Assembly (NCBI RefSeq): GCF_947241705.1 | Contig: NC_079261.1 | Coordinates: forward strand, 124,001 to 188,000 | Source of the DNA: Saccharomyces mikatae IFO 1815 | Lineage: Eukaryota > Ascomycota > Saccharomycetes > Saccharomycetales > Saccharomycetaceae | Length of the DNA: 64,000 nt | Direction: 5' to 3' | Shown here: positions 45,097 to 55,520 of the stretch, in pieces | Layout: each line of letters opens with the position of its first letter | Numbering within the stretch: position 1 is the first letter of the stretch | Notes under the pieces: model-generated | Databases searched by the model: none | Seen by the model: only the letters and a program-made list of their open reading frames with translations | What the model was told of the DNA's origin: nothing | Made by a program: the position numbers and the translations under genes

Positions 45097-46704
45097 ATGT
45101 GCATTGAACCTATCTCTCTTGTTGTTTTCGTATCCCTGGTATTTTTCTTTGGGTTCGTGAAGTACTTCAAACGTAGAGAAGGGCTAATAAAGACTAGAAC
45201 TTTGCAACCAGAATACAACGACAAGTATCCTTACAGTAAAGGAAAAGAGGAAGAAATGAGTGAACTGGCAAACGTGAATGACGTTCCACTGAAGATAAGA
45301 AAGGACAAATACCCTGCAAAGGAACATAACTTGAGAGTTAAAGAGTTGTTGTTTGAGCGCAATTCAAGGTTGTCTGAGGGGTTCACAGCATTTTTTATTG
45401 CTGGTGAAGAATTAGAAGGAAATAAATATTGTGACACCACTAGAGAATTTAGACAAAATAGGTATTTTTATTATTTGTCAGGTGTTGACATACCTTGTTC
45501 GATGTTGTTGTTCAACTGTAGCACAGATAAATTGACGTTGTTTTTGCCAAATATCGATGAAGAGGACGTCATGTGGAGCGGTATGCCTTTGAGTTTGGAT
45601 GAGGCTATGAGAGTTTTTGACATCGATGAGGCCTTGTACATATCTGAATTGGAGTCGAAGTTTAAAGAGTTGAAAGATTTTACTATTTTTACAACCGATT
45701 TGGACAACGTTCATAACAAGAACATTGAAGAATTACTAATCCCTGCAAATCCTGACTTCTTTTATGCTATGGACGAAACTCGAGTAATCAAGGACTGGCA
45801 TGAAATTGAATGCATCAGAAAAGCTTGTCAAATTTCAGATAATAGCCATTTGGCCGTTATGTCTGCTTTGCCCATCGAATTGAACGAGTTACAAATGCAA
45901 GCTGAGTTCGAATATCATGCCACTCGCCAAGGTGGACGTTCTTTGGGTTATGACCCCATTTGTTGCTCGGGACCTGCATGTGGTACGTTACATTACATCA
46001 AGAATTCCGAAGATATCAAAGGTAAACATTCCATCTTAATTGATGCAGGCGCAGAATGGAGACAATATACAAGTGATATCACTAGATGCTTCCCAACTTC
46101 AGGTAAGTTCACTGTGGAACATCGTGAAGTTTATGAAACCGTTCTTGACATGCAGAATCAGGCAATGAAACAGATCAAACCTGGTGCTAAATGGGACGAT
46201 TTACATGCGTTAACGCACAAGATTCTTATCAGACACTTTTTGAGTATGGGTATTTTCAAGAAAGAATTTTCTGAAGATGAAATATTTAAAAGAAGGGCTT
46301 CTTGCGCTTTTTATCCCCATGGACTAGGTCATATGTTAGGGCTTGATGTACACGATGTTGGTGGTAATCCAAACTATGATGATTCAGATCCAATGTTTAA
46401 GTACCTAAGAATCCGTCGTACTTTGAAAGAAAATATGGTTGTCACCAATGAACCAGGTTGCTATTTCAATCAATTTTTGATCAAGGAATTCTTAGAAAAA
46501 CACCCAGAAAGATTGGAACTTGTCGACATGAATGTGTTGAAAAAATACATGTACGTTGGTGGTGTTAGAATCGAAGATGATATTCTTGTAACTAAAGATG
46601 GATACGAGAACTTGACTAGTATCACTTCTGACCCCGCTGAAATTGAAAGAATTGTCCAAAAGGGCCTGAAAAAGACTCGTTCGGCTTTCAATGTAGTCGT
46701 CTGA
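45097..46704 (+). CDS. YFR006W, prolidase-like metallopeptidase (Xaa-Pro dipeptidase family)
   Basis: A 535-residue M24-family peptidase, equal in length to S. cerevisiae YFR006W. A short hydrophobic segment at about residues 6-20 (ISLVVFVSLVFFFGFV) suggests a membrane anchor or signal. The aminopeptidase P-type N-domain covers about 70-200. The pita-bread catalytic domain has the expected metal ligands: Asp in LIDAGAEW, Asp in TSDITRCF, His in HGLGHMLG, Glu in TNEPGCY and Glu in GGVRIEDD. It is likely to cleave Xaa-Pro dipeptides; the physiological substrate is not known to me. Confidence 0.95.
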   Translation: MCIEPISLVVFVSLVFFFGFVKYFKRREGLIKTRTLQPEYNDKYPYSKGKEEEMSELANVNDVPLKIRKDKYPAKEHNLRVKELLFERNSRLSEGFTAFFIAGEELEGNKYCDTTREFRQNRYFYYLSGVDIPCSMLLFNCSTDKLTLFLPNIDEEDVMWSGMPLSLDEAMRVFDIDEALYISELESKFKELKDFTIFTTDLDNVHNKNIEELLIPANPDFFYAMDETRVIKDWHEIECIRKACQISDNSHLAVMSALPIELNELQMQAEFEYHATRQGGRSLGYDPICCSGPACGTLHYIKNSEDIKGKHSILIDAGAEWRQYTSDITRCFPTSGKFTVEHREVYETVLDMQNQAMKQIKPGAKWDDLHALTHKILIRHFLSMGIFKKEFSEDEIFKRRASCAFYPHGLGHMLGLDVHDVGGNPNYDDSDPMFKYLRIRRTLKENMVVTNEPGCYFNQFLIKEFLEKHPERLELVDMNVLKKYMYVGGVRIEDDILVTKDGYENLTSITSDPAEIERIVQKGLKKTRSAFNVVV

Positions 46705-46869
46705 ATATTTTCTTCCGATTATTATTCTTCTAATCTGTTATATATGCCTACTCCTTGACGTATACATAAATTTAATCTTCCTGAATTCTTCAATTTTTTC
46801 GTATCTAAACAATAAAAAATGACACTTACAAATTAAGGCAACAAGCAGATACTACCCCACCCAAAAAAG

Positions 46870-46961
46870 TGCGAATTCTGTGGATCGAACACAGGACCTC
46901 CAGATAACTCGACCGAAGTTTTGTCTTCAGTCTGGCGCTCTCCCAACTGAGCTAAATCCGC
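46870..46961 (-). tRNA. tRNA-Phe (anticodon GAA), with intron
   Basis: The reverse strand starts GCGGATTTAGCTCAG and ends CCACAGAATTCGCA, the yeast tRNA-Phe sequence. A 19-base intron (46906-46924) follows the base after the anticodon GAA; it contains CTTCGGTC, which can pair with the anticodon in the precursor as usual. The exons give a 73-base mature tRNA before CCA addition. It corresponds to tF(GAA)F on S. cerevisiae chromosome VI, just after YFR006W. Confidence 0.96.
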
Positions 46962-46975
46962 TACCAATTAATGGT

Positions 46976-47071
46976 AATAGATAAACTAAGGATGGCATAA
47001 GTCAGTATGAAAATGTAAAAACAAATATGAAACAACCTTATAACAAAACATACAGAATGTGCACATAAGGT
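46976..47071 (+). repeat. Truncated Ty3-type (sigma) LTR
   Basis: The stretch GTCAGTATGAAAATG ... ATGAAACAACCTTATAAC matches the 5' part of a sigma LTR in + orientation. Its outer end lies about 15-17 bases from the tRNA-Phe 5' end, the position where Ty3 integrates. It is cut short by the tau LTR that follows. The first 20 bases are decayed. Confidence 0.65.
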
Positions 47072-47074
47072 AAA

Positions 47075-47382
47075 TATTGATAATTAGTTTTTTGGTAAGT
47101 CGTTCCTTCTTAAGTTATATAAGAGAGGTAAATAAAACACACTCTGATTGGTTATATTAAACCCAATGGTTCAGACATAATTCGGAGCATAGATGATAAA
47201 ATTTTGGTGATAACTCATCTTCTTATATACTAAGTTCTGGTCAATTAATAGACCTTTATCTTACTAATGTAGAAATTCTATTATTAGAATTTTTCTACTC
47301 CAATTAAATTGGTATCATCATAAGAATGTTTGTATTAATTTACCCAAAATTATTGGTATTAGGTACAAAAATGTTCGTCATC
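47075..47382 (-). repeat. Ty4-type (tau) LTR, lacking its outer 5' part
   Basis: Read on the reverse strand it runs from GATGACGAACATT to CTAATTATCAATA. It belongs to the class with the GATGACG block, like the copy at 32925-33647. The first tens of bases of the LTR are missing where a delta LTR abuts it at 47383. Confidence 0.75.
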
Positions 47383-47710
47383 TGAGATACTTGTGGAGTT
47401 TGTTGTAATTGCTGGGATTCCGTTTTTTAATAAGGCAATAATATTAGCTATGTAGACATACTAGAAGTTCTCGGGAATTTAGGAATCCATGAAAGGGAAT
47501 CTACAACTCTACACAATTCTATAAACATTATTATCATCATTTTATATGTTGTTATTCATTGATCCTATTAAATTATCAATCCTTGCGTTTCAGCTTTTAC
47601 TAATTTAGATGACTATTTCTCATCATTTGCGTCATCTTGTTACGCCGTATATGATAACTATTAATATGAGTACCAGTCCATAGACAAAAAGGTTGGTTCT
47701 TATGCCAACA
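47383..47710 (-). repeat. Solo Ty1-type (delta) LTR
   Basis: A 328-base LTR; its reverse strand ends in ...GTATCTCA next to the tau copy and starts TGTTGGCATAAG at 47710. No clear target-site duplication is visible. It lies 160 bases from FAR7 and has the opposite orientation to the old delta relic on the far side of the FAR7-YFH7 pair. Confidence 0.8.
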
Positions 47711-47869
47711 CTGATAACTCGTTTTTTTTTGCACGAAACCTTGCTTTTTATACTTGACTCTGTAAACTTATATCAGAAAAAATACAATGTTTTATAAGGG
47801 AGCTTTAAATTAAGATGTGCTTTAAAATATACTTAACATATTATCTGGCTTGTGTTGAAAGTTCATGTT

Positions 47870-48469
47870 TCACTCTTTTACATGTAACCTCAGCAGTAGT
47901 CGGTAAGTATGAGATATATCTGTTAGTTTTTGTAGATCATTAATGTTTTCCAGATACTTCTTGAATTCCTCATCCTCGAGAGGAATTGTTTCTACTTGAA
48001 ATTTCTGCCTAATCAATTTAATTGTATTTTTGTGATGCATTAGAATGTTTTTTCTTAACTGGGCAACCACAAAGTTTAGTGAATCTTCGGAATAGCTCAA
48101 TAAGCTCATGGATTCAGAGGTTGTCTGCTTGTATTCCTCTAGAGTTTTCCGGAGATTTAAATTTTGACGCTTTAACACCTCTAACATATCCTCACCTTTT
48201 GTGTTATCTTCCAAATCACCGTTTAGTCTTTCTTCCCCAGTTATAGCGTCCTTTCCTCTTTGCTCTAGAAATCTATTGAATAATGCAATATTATCCGTTG
48301 TATCATGAGGTTCTTCCGGTGACTCATACTTGCTTAAATTGCCAGATAGTATGTCAACATTTTTTAGTATTTTTGCCTTCTCTGCTTGATTTTCTCTCAA
48401 CTGCCGCAATAGTTTGTTGACTAATAAGTACATGTGATTCAAGTTTTCTGCCTGAGGGGACATATAGAC

Positions 48470-48503
<34 letters not shown>

Positions 48504-48532
48504 AATGACAAAGCGTTAATTTGGTCACTCAT
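47870..48532 (-). CDS. FAR7: Far7, pheromone-arrest and STRIPAK-like complex subunit
   Basis: The 220-residue protein (221 in S. cerevisiae) acts with Far3, Far8, Far9, Far10 and Far11 in cell-cycle arrest by mating pheromone and in TORC2 control. It starts MSDQINALSLQ and has an uninterrupted polyglutamine run coded by 11 CAG codons. The remainder is mostly helical with predicted coiled-coil stretches (NHMYLLVNKLLRQL, LKRQNLNLRKTLEEY). In S. cerevisiae this gene follows YFH7 on the Watson strand; here the two are inverted together. Confidence 0.94.
48471..48503 (+). repeat. Trinucleotide (TGC) repeat in FAR7
   Basis: Eleven perfect TGC units on the + strand code for the polyglutamine near the Far7 N-terminus. 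Codons are all CAG, so it is a pure repeat prone to length change. Confidence 0.95.
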
Positions 48533-48718
48533 ACCTTAAATGTGGCGTGAACTTCTTGCGAAATCAATATGTGTGACTTTCTATGTATGGTTCGATGAAG
48601 ATAACACCCATAAAAAGGTCATAAAAAGTTCATAAAAAGTTCCGTTCTTACTTGCGCGCCTTCATTATTTACATTACACTTGATATTACAAAAATACATA
48701 CAAAATTCTGCTTCACTT

Positions 48719-49780
48719 CTAGTCATTCCGAATATGGACAACATTATCAAGCTTAATCAAATGGCTGTCTATATCCTTTCCATTCAATAAATCATTGCTG
48801 CGGAACTTTTCCCGCCCTTCTGAAATGGTCGTCACCAAGCCTGACTGCAGATGCCTTTTGGCCACCCTTTCCTCGGTAACCTCATAGTCAATATCAATCT
48901 TGTAAACAAGAAGGGCTCCCGTATTAGCTAATGTTTGGTATATTTCCTTCCAGTTTTCTTGGTCATAAAGTAAATAAAGCCCCTCGAATATAACAATCCT
49001 TGTAAACTTGGAAATGCAGTACTGGTCCGGAGTTGGGTCCTTTAAAGCATGGTTAAATCCTGGAATAAAGATATCGGGAACGGCTTGACTAAAAGTTTTG
49101 GATAACTTTCCAAAAACATTGGACGTTGAGTAGGACTTATCATGAGAAGAAACTTTACAGAGGGACGTCTCAGCTAAAATTTTGCACAGTTGCAGGAAAT
49201 TGTTACTATCAAACGTCGAAGGCGAACCTCTTCTTTTATGAGCTGTTTCTGGGTCCTCAAATAAGTCTAGACACTTCCGAGATAAATGAAATCCATCCAT
49301 TGGAACTATTTGCGCGATGTTGATACTATTCTGAGCCAATTGATTGACATTTATTGGATTGTTAACTGCAGCAATTCTGATAGCATTTGCATTACCCCCC
49401 CTCCCAACTACTGTGGTACATTCTCTCTTATCTGGTGTAAGATCTGGGTACTTAACTGGTGAGAAATTGACGTCCTCAACATGTTCTCTTAACAGTCCCT
49501 GATGTTCACTCATATAAGCTACTTTATTTGGCTGAAGCGTTCTTAAAGAACCTACCAAGTCAACTATAGGTTTCTGTTGATCAATAACTTGAATGATATG
49601 TGGATGCTTCGACAGAAAGCTGTTATATTTTTCATTAATAATTTGACAGAGTTCTTCTGCAATAGTTGACTTACCAGAGCCTGGAGAGCCGACCAGGACG
49701 ACACAAACCCTATAATTTTTTTCAATACAGTTATCTAATAGCTGAAGAACATCGTCAGCTAATTTATGCGTATTGACCAT
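48719..49780 (-). CDS. YFH7: Yfh7, P-loop ATPase/kinase related to phosphoribulokinase and uridine kinase
   Basis: This 353-residue P-loop kinase is equal in length to S. cerevisiae Yfh7. Walker A is GSPGSGKST at 31-39. Downstream is DGFHLSRKCLDLFEDP, a kinase-core block, then HKRRGSPSTFD and the strand IVIFEGLYLLYD. A lid-type segment with KRHLQSGLV and the C-terminal SHLIKLDNVVHI follow. The S. cerevisiae enzyme has ATPase activity and its phosphoryl acceptor is unknown. Together with FAR7 it is inverted relative to the S. cerevisiae chromosome. Confidence 0.95.
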   Translation of the reverse strand: MVNTHKLADDVLQLLDNCIEKNYRVCVVLVGSPGSGKSTIAEELCQIINEKYNSFLSKHPHIIQVIDQQKPIVDLVGSLRTLQPNKVAYMSEHQGLLREHVEDVNFSPVKYPDLTPDKRECTTVVGRGGNANAIRIAAVNNPINVNQLAQNSINIAQIVPMDGFHLSRKCLDLFEDPETAHKRRGSPSTFDSNNFLQLCKILAETSLCKVSSHDKSYSTSNVFGKLSKTFSQAVPDIFIPGFNHALKDPTPDQYCISKFTRIVIFEGLYLLYDQENWKEIYQTLANTGALLVYKIDIDYEVTEERVAKRHLQSGLVTTISEGREKFRSNDLLNGKDIDSHLIKLDNVVHIRND

Positions 49781-50191
49781 TGTATTTTTAATGTTCCTGT
49801 TATGATTTTTAAGGTTAAATTGTTTTTTACTAGGAAAAAATGATATAGCTATGTTGTTACTTCTTTATTTTTCCCGAAGAGCAATGACTTGATGATACCC
49901 ACAGGTACGCATTTAATAAATGAAAAGTCATGTAGTTTGTTTGATTAAGCACAAAGGCTGACAGATTATATGCGGCGAAAGCATGGATAAACTGCAGGGT
50001 GTATTTAATAATCATAAAGGAGTAATGATAGTTCTCTTTCTGATGAAAAATTCGAATACGATTGAAAGAAAAATACCCTATGGCACCGGCCCTTGGGACA
50101 AGAATGAATTATCATGGATATACTAATGTTTTGTTGAAACGATTTTTCATGCTATGAGGATTACTATTATATAAGAAGATTGGACGACACT
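49781..50191. other. YFH7 upstream region
   Basis: About 400 bases of AT-rich sequence between the YFH7 start and an old delta relic. No factor site or RNA gene is recognised. The right edge of the inverted gene block must lie here or in the relic. Confidence 0.5.
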
Positions 50192-50486
50192 GCTGAAAGA
50201 AAAATCCTCTATCGTCAACTATTCAATCATGCTATTACTTTATTATCATATACGGTGCTAGAGATGACAAAAAAGATGAGAAACTGTCCTCAAATTCCTT
50301 GACAGGAATGACTTACGACATAAAACAACGATAAAAGAGATGTAAGAATAAATGTATAGAGCTATTAATTCCATTATACGGGGTGTGAAATCCTCGAGGA
50401 AAACTTCTACTGTTTTATATATCCAAGAACGCAGCCTTCATCAAAGATAGAATTTGAACAATTATATCAACTTCACGCATTTCTCA
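50192..50486 (+). repeat. Strongly decayed Ty1-type (delta) LTR
   Basis: It starts TGCTGAAAGAAAAATCC and ends CACGCATTTCTCA, with the landmark TATTATCATATACGGTG in the middle. At about 295 bases it has lost some sequence and differs at many places from the other deltas, so it is the oldest full-span delta in the window. It is in + orientation, opposite to the delta left of FAR7. Confidence 0.8.
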
Positions 50487-51769
50487 AGCACAAAAAGGTA
50501 CCTTGAATTTAGCACAACAGTTGAATTCTGCTTAAAAATGTAACTATACTTATGCTCCAAAATATAATGAAGAAAAACAATTAACTCACGTTTACAGCTA
50601 CCCTTTAGACGTAAATAGTGAAAAAGCTACGTTTTCTCTGATAACAAATACCGCTTCTATATCAAATTAACCGGCAGATGACACGCAGCATTAGCAGAAT
50701 CATCAAAACCATGACAAAGACACTGCTATGTTTGTATTTCTCACCGTTTTTAGTACTATGAATGCCAATACAAAATATTATATTGGCATTCATAGTAAGC
50801 AAACGCCTCTATTCATACCATCATACATGTTACACGGCCTGGATTTCGATTATTAAAGCAAGCATCGGACATAAAGATTCCATAGCCTATATGGAAAATA
50901 CAATTGCACAATGGTATAGATAAAAGCAGAAAATCTAATAGAATAGTAAACTGTGTTCTTATTTTATCAAGATGGAAACTAATCATTGCAAACTCGGGTG
51001 AGTGCGACTTCAAATGAACCGTTATCATGCGATTTTGCACCGGCATTAAGCTTTGAAATAACTAGACTAGGGGGGTTGGAAACGTTATACAATAGGGAAG
51101 CTTGGTACAAAACTTTTTTAGTCGCTCTGAAACGCCTTAAAGAAGAAGGAATAGAAGAATTTGAGGAGCTACTTTGCAAACAAACTTGAAAGAAAATGAA
51201 AACTTTATGAACAATTTTACATATTTTTCGCATTGCCAAGATTATCAATGAATCAAGATTGTTTTTATGTTTCATAGATAAACTATACAGTCAATAATAA
51301 GGACCTTTTATAATCCCCGACTATTTGGTGGCTTTTTAGATATCAGTATTACGGTATTAAAAATGGGACCCAAATACTTTATGTCCTCTCTCCTAAGCGT
51401 AAGTATATATGTGAACTGCCAACTGATGAAACAACATCGAAAACATAATCAGGTGTTGATGAGTTCGTTTATAATCCAGAATTTCGCTGAAGCGAGATCA
51501 CGGAAGACTTTTTGTTGGGACTCAAAGCGTTTTAAGGAAAGTTATGTTTCTTATTGTATTTAATGAGCTTTCGGAACAGGCACTTAATATTCCATACTAA
51601 TAAACGATAAGCGCATCAGGCGTTAAAAAAATCTCCTCTACAGATATTCATTTGAATACCACGGGTCCCTTAATGCTATAACATCAGATAGATACATTAG
51701 TTTGCGGGCACGGCATAAAAAGAGCTGACATTGAGTTCGGGTATCGAATAACCTTCCCTACTAGTAGCA
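50487..51769. other. Gene-free region with a short perfect inverted repeat and unidentified open frames
   Basis: I recognise no host gene here. A 17-base perfect inverted repeat is at 50754-50797 (separate entry). A frame open to 51189 ends in an acidic helix-like tail (LKRLKEEGIEEFEELL) but has no ATG start of its own in frame near 50986. A 66-codon frame starts at 51363. Both could be relics of lost genes or chance. The region lies between chromosome VI-type and chromosome VII-type genes. Confidence 0.5.
50754..50797. repeat. Perfect 17-base inverted repeat with 10-base loop
   Basis: TACTATGAATGCCAATA at 50754-50770 and its exact reverse complement at 50781-50797 flank CAAAATATTA. It can form a long hairpin. 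No terminator T-run or gene adjoins it, and it is not part of a recognised LTR. Confidence 0.85.
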
Positions 51770-52330
51770 ACCTGGCTACAGATGGTCGATCCGAAAGTTT
51801 GATACTGGTGATACACATATCACTGAGACTGCACTGTCATCTAAACTTCCATGGCTGGGACAGGAATTACTCATGCTAAAGTATTGTTGCGATAGCATGC
51901 TTAATTAGGTATTAATTGCTCACTTTTCGAGATAGATGTACTTCACCGCGAACTAATAAAAACTATATTTTAGTACTGATTTAAATACAATGAGCATTTC
52001 AATAGTCGAGTTGATTAAGAAACTCAAATTCACCCAAATTAAAATCCAAGAAATGTGACGAAGAGTCACAAAAAAAAGCCAAAAGAAGCGTAATCTAGAT
52101 CGAAGAGAAATAAACTTGAAGCGAGGTGATTATGTGCTGATAGACCGAAACACCTACGTAATCAAAGGAGGATACCAGAGAACAAAACTGGTATACCTGA
52201 AATATCTCAGAACTATCAAATATATTCACTGTAACGCTCATGAAGTCGACTTATCCTTGATAAAGAAGAAGCATAATACTAAACTTAGAATGGTTGCTGC
52301 CATTCAAGGAAGAGAAACAACGAGACATAA
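51770..52330 (+). mobile_element. Fossil of a Ty3/Gypsy-type pol, integrase C-terminal part
   Basis: The longest open stretch (52116-52424) aligns with the end of Ty3 integrase: GDYVLIDRNTYV corresponds to the Ty3 block GDHVLVHRDAYF, and NAHEVDL with KKKHNT to the block that follows it. Upstream sequence shows weaker similarity to the integrase core region. The element is broken, with several breaks, no gag and no own LTR next to it. It is old. A sigma LTR of the same family lies 1.1 kb downstream in the opposite orientation and may be unrelated. Confidence 0.75.
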
Positions 52331-52420
52331 AAGAAAACCAAGATTGCATAATGAACTGATACGTAGACTGATAGAAATTAATATTTTACAAGTTTCGATA
52401 CATATAAAAGTAAGAAACAG

Positions 52421-52467
52421 GTGAATTTTGAGGCAATTGTTGGGATTTCATTTTTGAATAAGGCAAT
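52421..52467 (-). repeat. Ty1-type LTR fragment
   Basis: GTGAATTTTGAGGCAATTG followed by GGGATTTCA matches the 3' end of a delta LTR in reverse orientation. Only about 47 bases remain; it is cut by the tau LTR starting at 52468. Confidence 0.65.
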
Positions 52468-52763
52468 TGTTGGAATAAGTGATTACAGCTATACACTTTA
52501 TTCGTATAAATTGGAATAAGTGATTACAACTAGACGCTCTTCGTATAAATTGGATTAGGCAAATTCTAATAATAGAGTTTACTGCAGTAGTAAGATAAAG
52601 ATCTATTAATTGACCAGAACTTAGTATATAAGAAGATGAGTTATCACCAAAATTTTATCATCTATGCTCCGAATTATGTCTGAACCATTGGGTTTAATAT
52701 AACCAATCAGCGTTTGTTTTATATACCTTTCTTATATAATTTAAGAAGGAACGACTTATTCTT
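52468..52763 (+). repeat. Ty4-type (tau) LTR with a duplicated U3 segment
   Basis: It begins TGTTGGAATAAGTGATTAC. Two tandem copies of a segment of about 40 bases (52470-52510 and 52511-52549), each starting TTGGAATAAGTGATTAC and ending TTCGTATAAA, open the LTR. The LTR stops at 52763 where a delta LTR begins, so its 3' end is missing. This class matches the Ty4-type element at the right end of the window. Confidence 0.8.
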
Positions 52764-53096
52764 TGTTGGAATGAAAATAAACTATCGTCTATCATCTAGT
52801 GGTCATACTACTAGCACATTATCATATACGGTGTTGGAAGATGACATAAGTTATGAGAAGCGGTCATCGAAATAAGTGAAAGCTGGAATGCAAGGATTGA
52901 TAATGTAATAGGATAATGACTGACAACATATAAAATGACAATCAATGCATATACAGAATTATGTAGAATTCCGAGTTCCATTAATTGGATTCCTATATCC
53001 TCGAGGAGAACTTCTAGTATATTATATATACCAAATAATATTGCCTTTATCAACAATGGAATCCCAACAATCATCTCAAAATTCACCCATTTCTCA
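52764..53096 (+). repeat. Solo Ty1-type (delta) LTR
   Basis: A full-length 333-base LTR starting TGTTGGAATGAAAATAAAC and ending CACCCATTTCTCA. It abuts a truncated tau LTR on its left; the tau does not resume on its right, and the flanking pentamers differ, so a deletion or recombination followed insertion. Confidence 0.85.
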
Positions 53097-53420
53097 ATAT
53101 AAATGTCAAGTTAATCTTTAACTAAATGATTTTCAACTTCTCCACGCTCAAATTATCAAATAGACACGTATAGTTCCCCATATCGAAACGTCAATGAAGT
53201 ATTTTGTCAAATTAATTCATATGATCACTAGTTGTTTAGTTATAATGAATAATACGTCAATTTAACGATATAAAAATAACTTGGTTACTAGTCAATAGAG
53301 GATAGTCATTTATTATCCCAACAAATATAAATACTAGTCGATATACTTTAGTCGGTTCTTATTGCAACACAAAGTCCTTTATGTAATAAAATTATATCTG
53401 AAAAGTATGGAAAGTTAACT
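53097..53420. other. Spacer with delta-end remnants
   Basis: Mostly unrecognised AT-rich sequence. Around 53285-53323 a stretch ending ATTATCCCAACA resembles the reverse of a delta start, and a second similar end lies near 53370. Both are too short and decayed for firm annotation. Confidence 0.4.
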
Positions 53421-53765
53421 TGTTGTATTACGGGCTCGAGTAATACCAGGGTGTTTTGAAAATCCTAATATTTTCTCAGGGAAGTAACTTGTTTTCAAAA
53501 CGACTTATCAACTTGATTCACGGGATGTTACTTATCCTATATATTATATAAGATATGGTTTATACTAAATAGTGAAATCGCGGAATCTCGGATCTAACTA
53601 ATTGTTCAGGTAATTACACATTTGATTAGTTCAGCCAAGGGAGGTAAAGTTTTACCTTATGTTGTTCAATCTGTTCGTTTCGTTATAAGATTGTTTCATA
53701 TGTGTTTTATAAACGTTTAGAGTGATATATTGTCGTACTAAGTTATGATATCCTGAGATAGAGAA
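53421..53765 (-). repeat. Solo Ty3-type (sigma) LTR beside tRNA-Glu
   Basis: A near full-length sigma LTR, about 345 bases. Its + strand starts TGTTGTATTACGGGCTCGAG, the reverse of the sigma 3' end, and contains ATATTATATAAGATA and AATCGCGGAATCTCGGATC. Its outer end is 17 bases from the 5' end of the tRNA-Glu gene, matching the strict Ty3 target at the polymerase III start site. It is moderately diverged. Confidence 0.9.
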
Positions 53766-53782
53766 AATAGTATGAAAAACTA

Positions 53783-53854
53783 TCCGATATAGTGTAACGG
53801 CTATCACATCACGCTTTCACCGTGGAGACCGGGGTTCGACTCCCCGTATCGGAG
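53783..53854 (+). tRNA. tRNA-Glu (anticodon UUC)
   Basis: A 72-base intronless gene starting TCCGATATAGTGTAACGG and ending CCCCGTATCGGAG. The anticodon loop CTTTCAC contains TTC, the T arm is GGTTCGACTCC and the discriminator is G. A T-run (TATTTTTT) follows as terminator. It is the first chromosome VII-side feature before MSP1. Confidence 0.96.
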
Positions 53855-55253
<1,399 letters not shown>

Positions 55254-55520
55254 AGGAGACAATTGAAGGAAAGAAAAATGAAAAGAAATAAGAATACCTT
55301 AAAGTGTGTATCTTATCTTATCACATATGCTAGATTACACTTATTATATATGCAATATGTTTCTGTACATAACTTCTTTTATTTTCAACACCATGGTATG
55401 TTTTATATTATTTTTCTCTCGCCGCTTTGTAATATGACCGCATTATTCTTCAATGATCTCTGCAAGCAAGCGATGTAAAGAAGACAAAAATACACAACAT
55501 TTAATAGTTACCAGGGACCT

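Larger units (their letters stand above)
46705..47869. other. tRNA-Phe neighbourhood with stacked LTR fragments
   Basis: About 1.2 kb between YFR006W and FAR7 hold the tRNA-Phe gene followed, on its upstream side, by a sigma fragment, a tau LTR and a delta LTR. Bases 47711-47869 have no recognised feature. This is the left edge of the inverted FAR7-YFH7 block. Confidence 0.7.

Noticed and set aside
44979-45224. Frame antisense to the start of YFR006W
   Set aside because: It overlaps a conserved peptidase start and its promoter; no family is recognised.
51363-51563. 66-codon frame in the junction region
   Set aside because: It begins with ATG but has no recognisable motif, and nothing around it suggests a gene.
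55263-55478. 71-codon frame between MSP1 and ERV1
   Set aside because: It lies in the MSP1 3' region and ERV1 promoter and has the hydrophobic/aromatic composition of translated AT-rich DNA.
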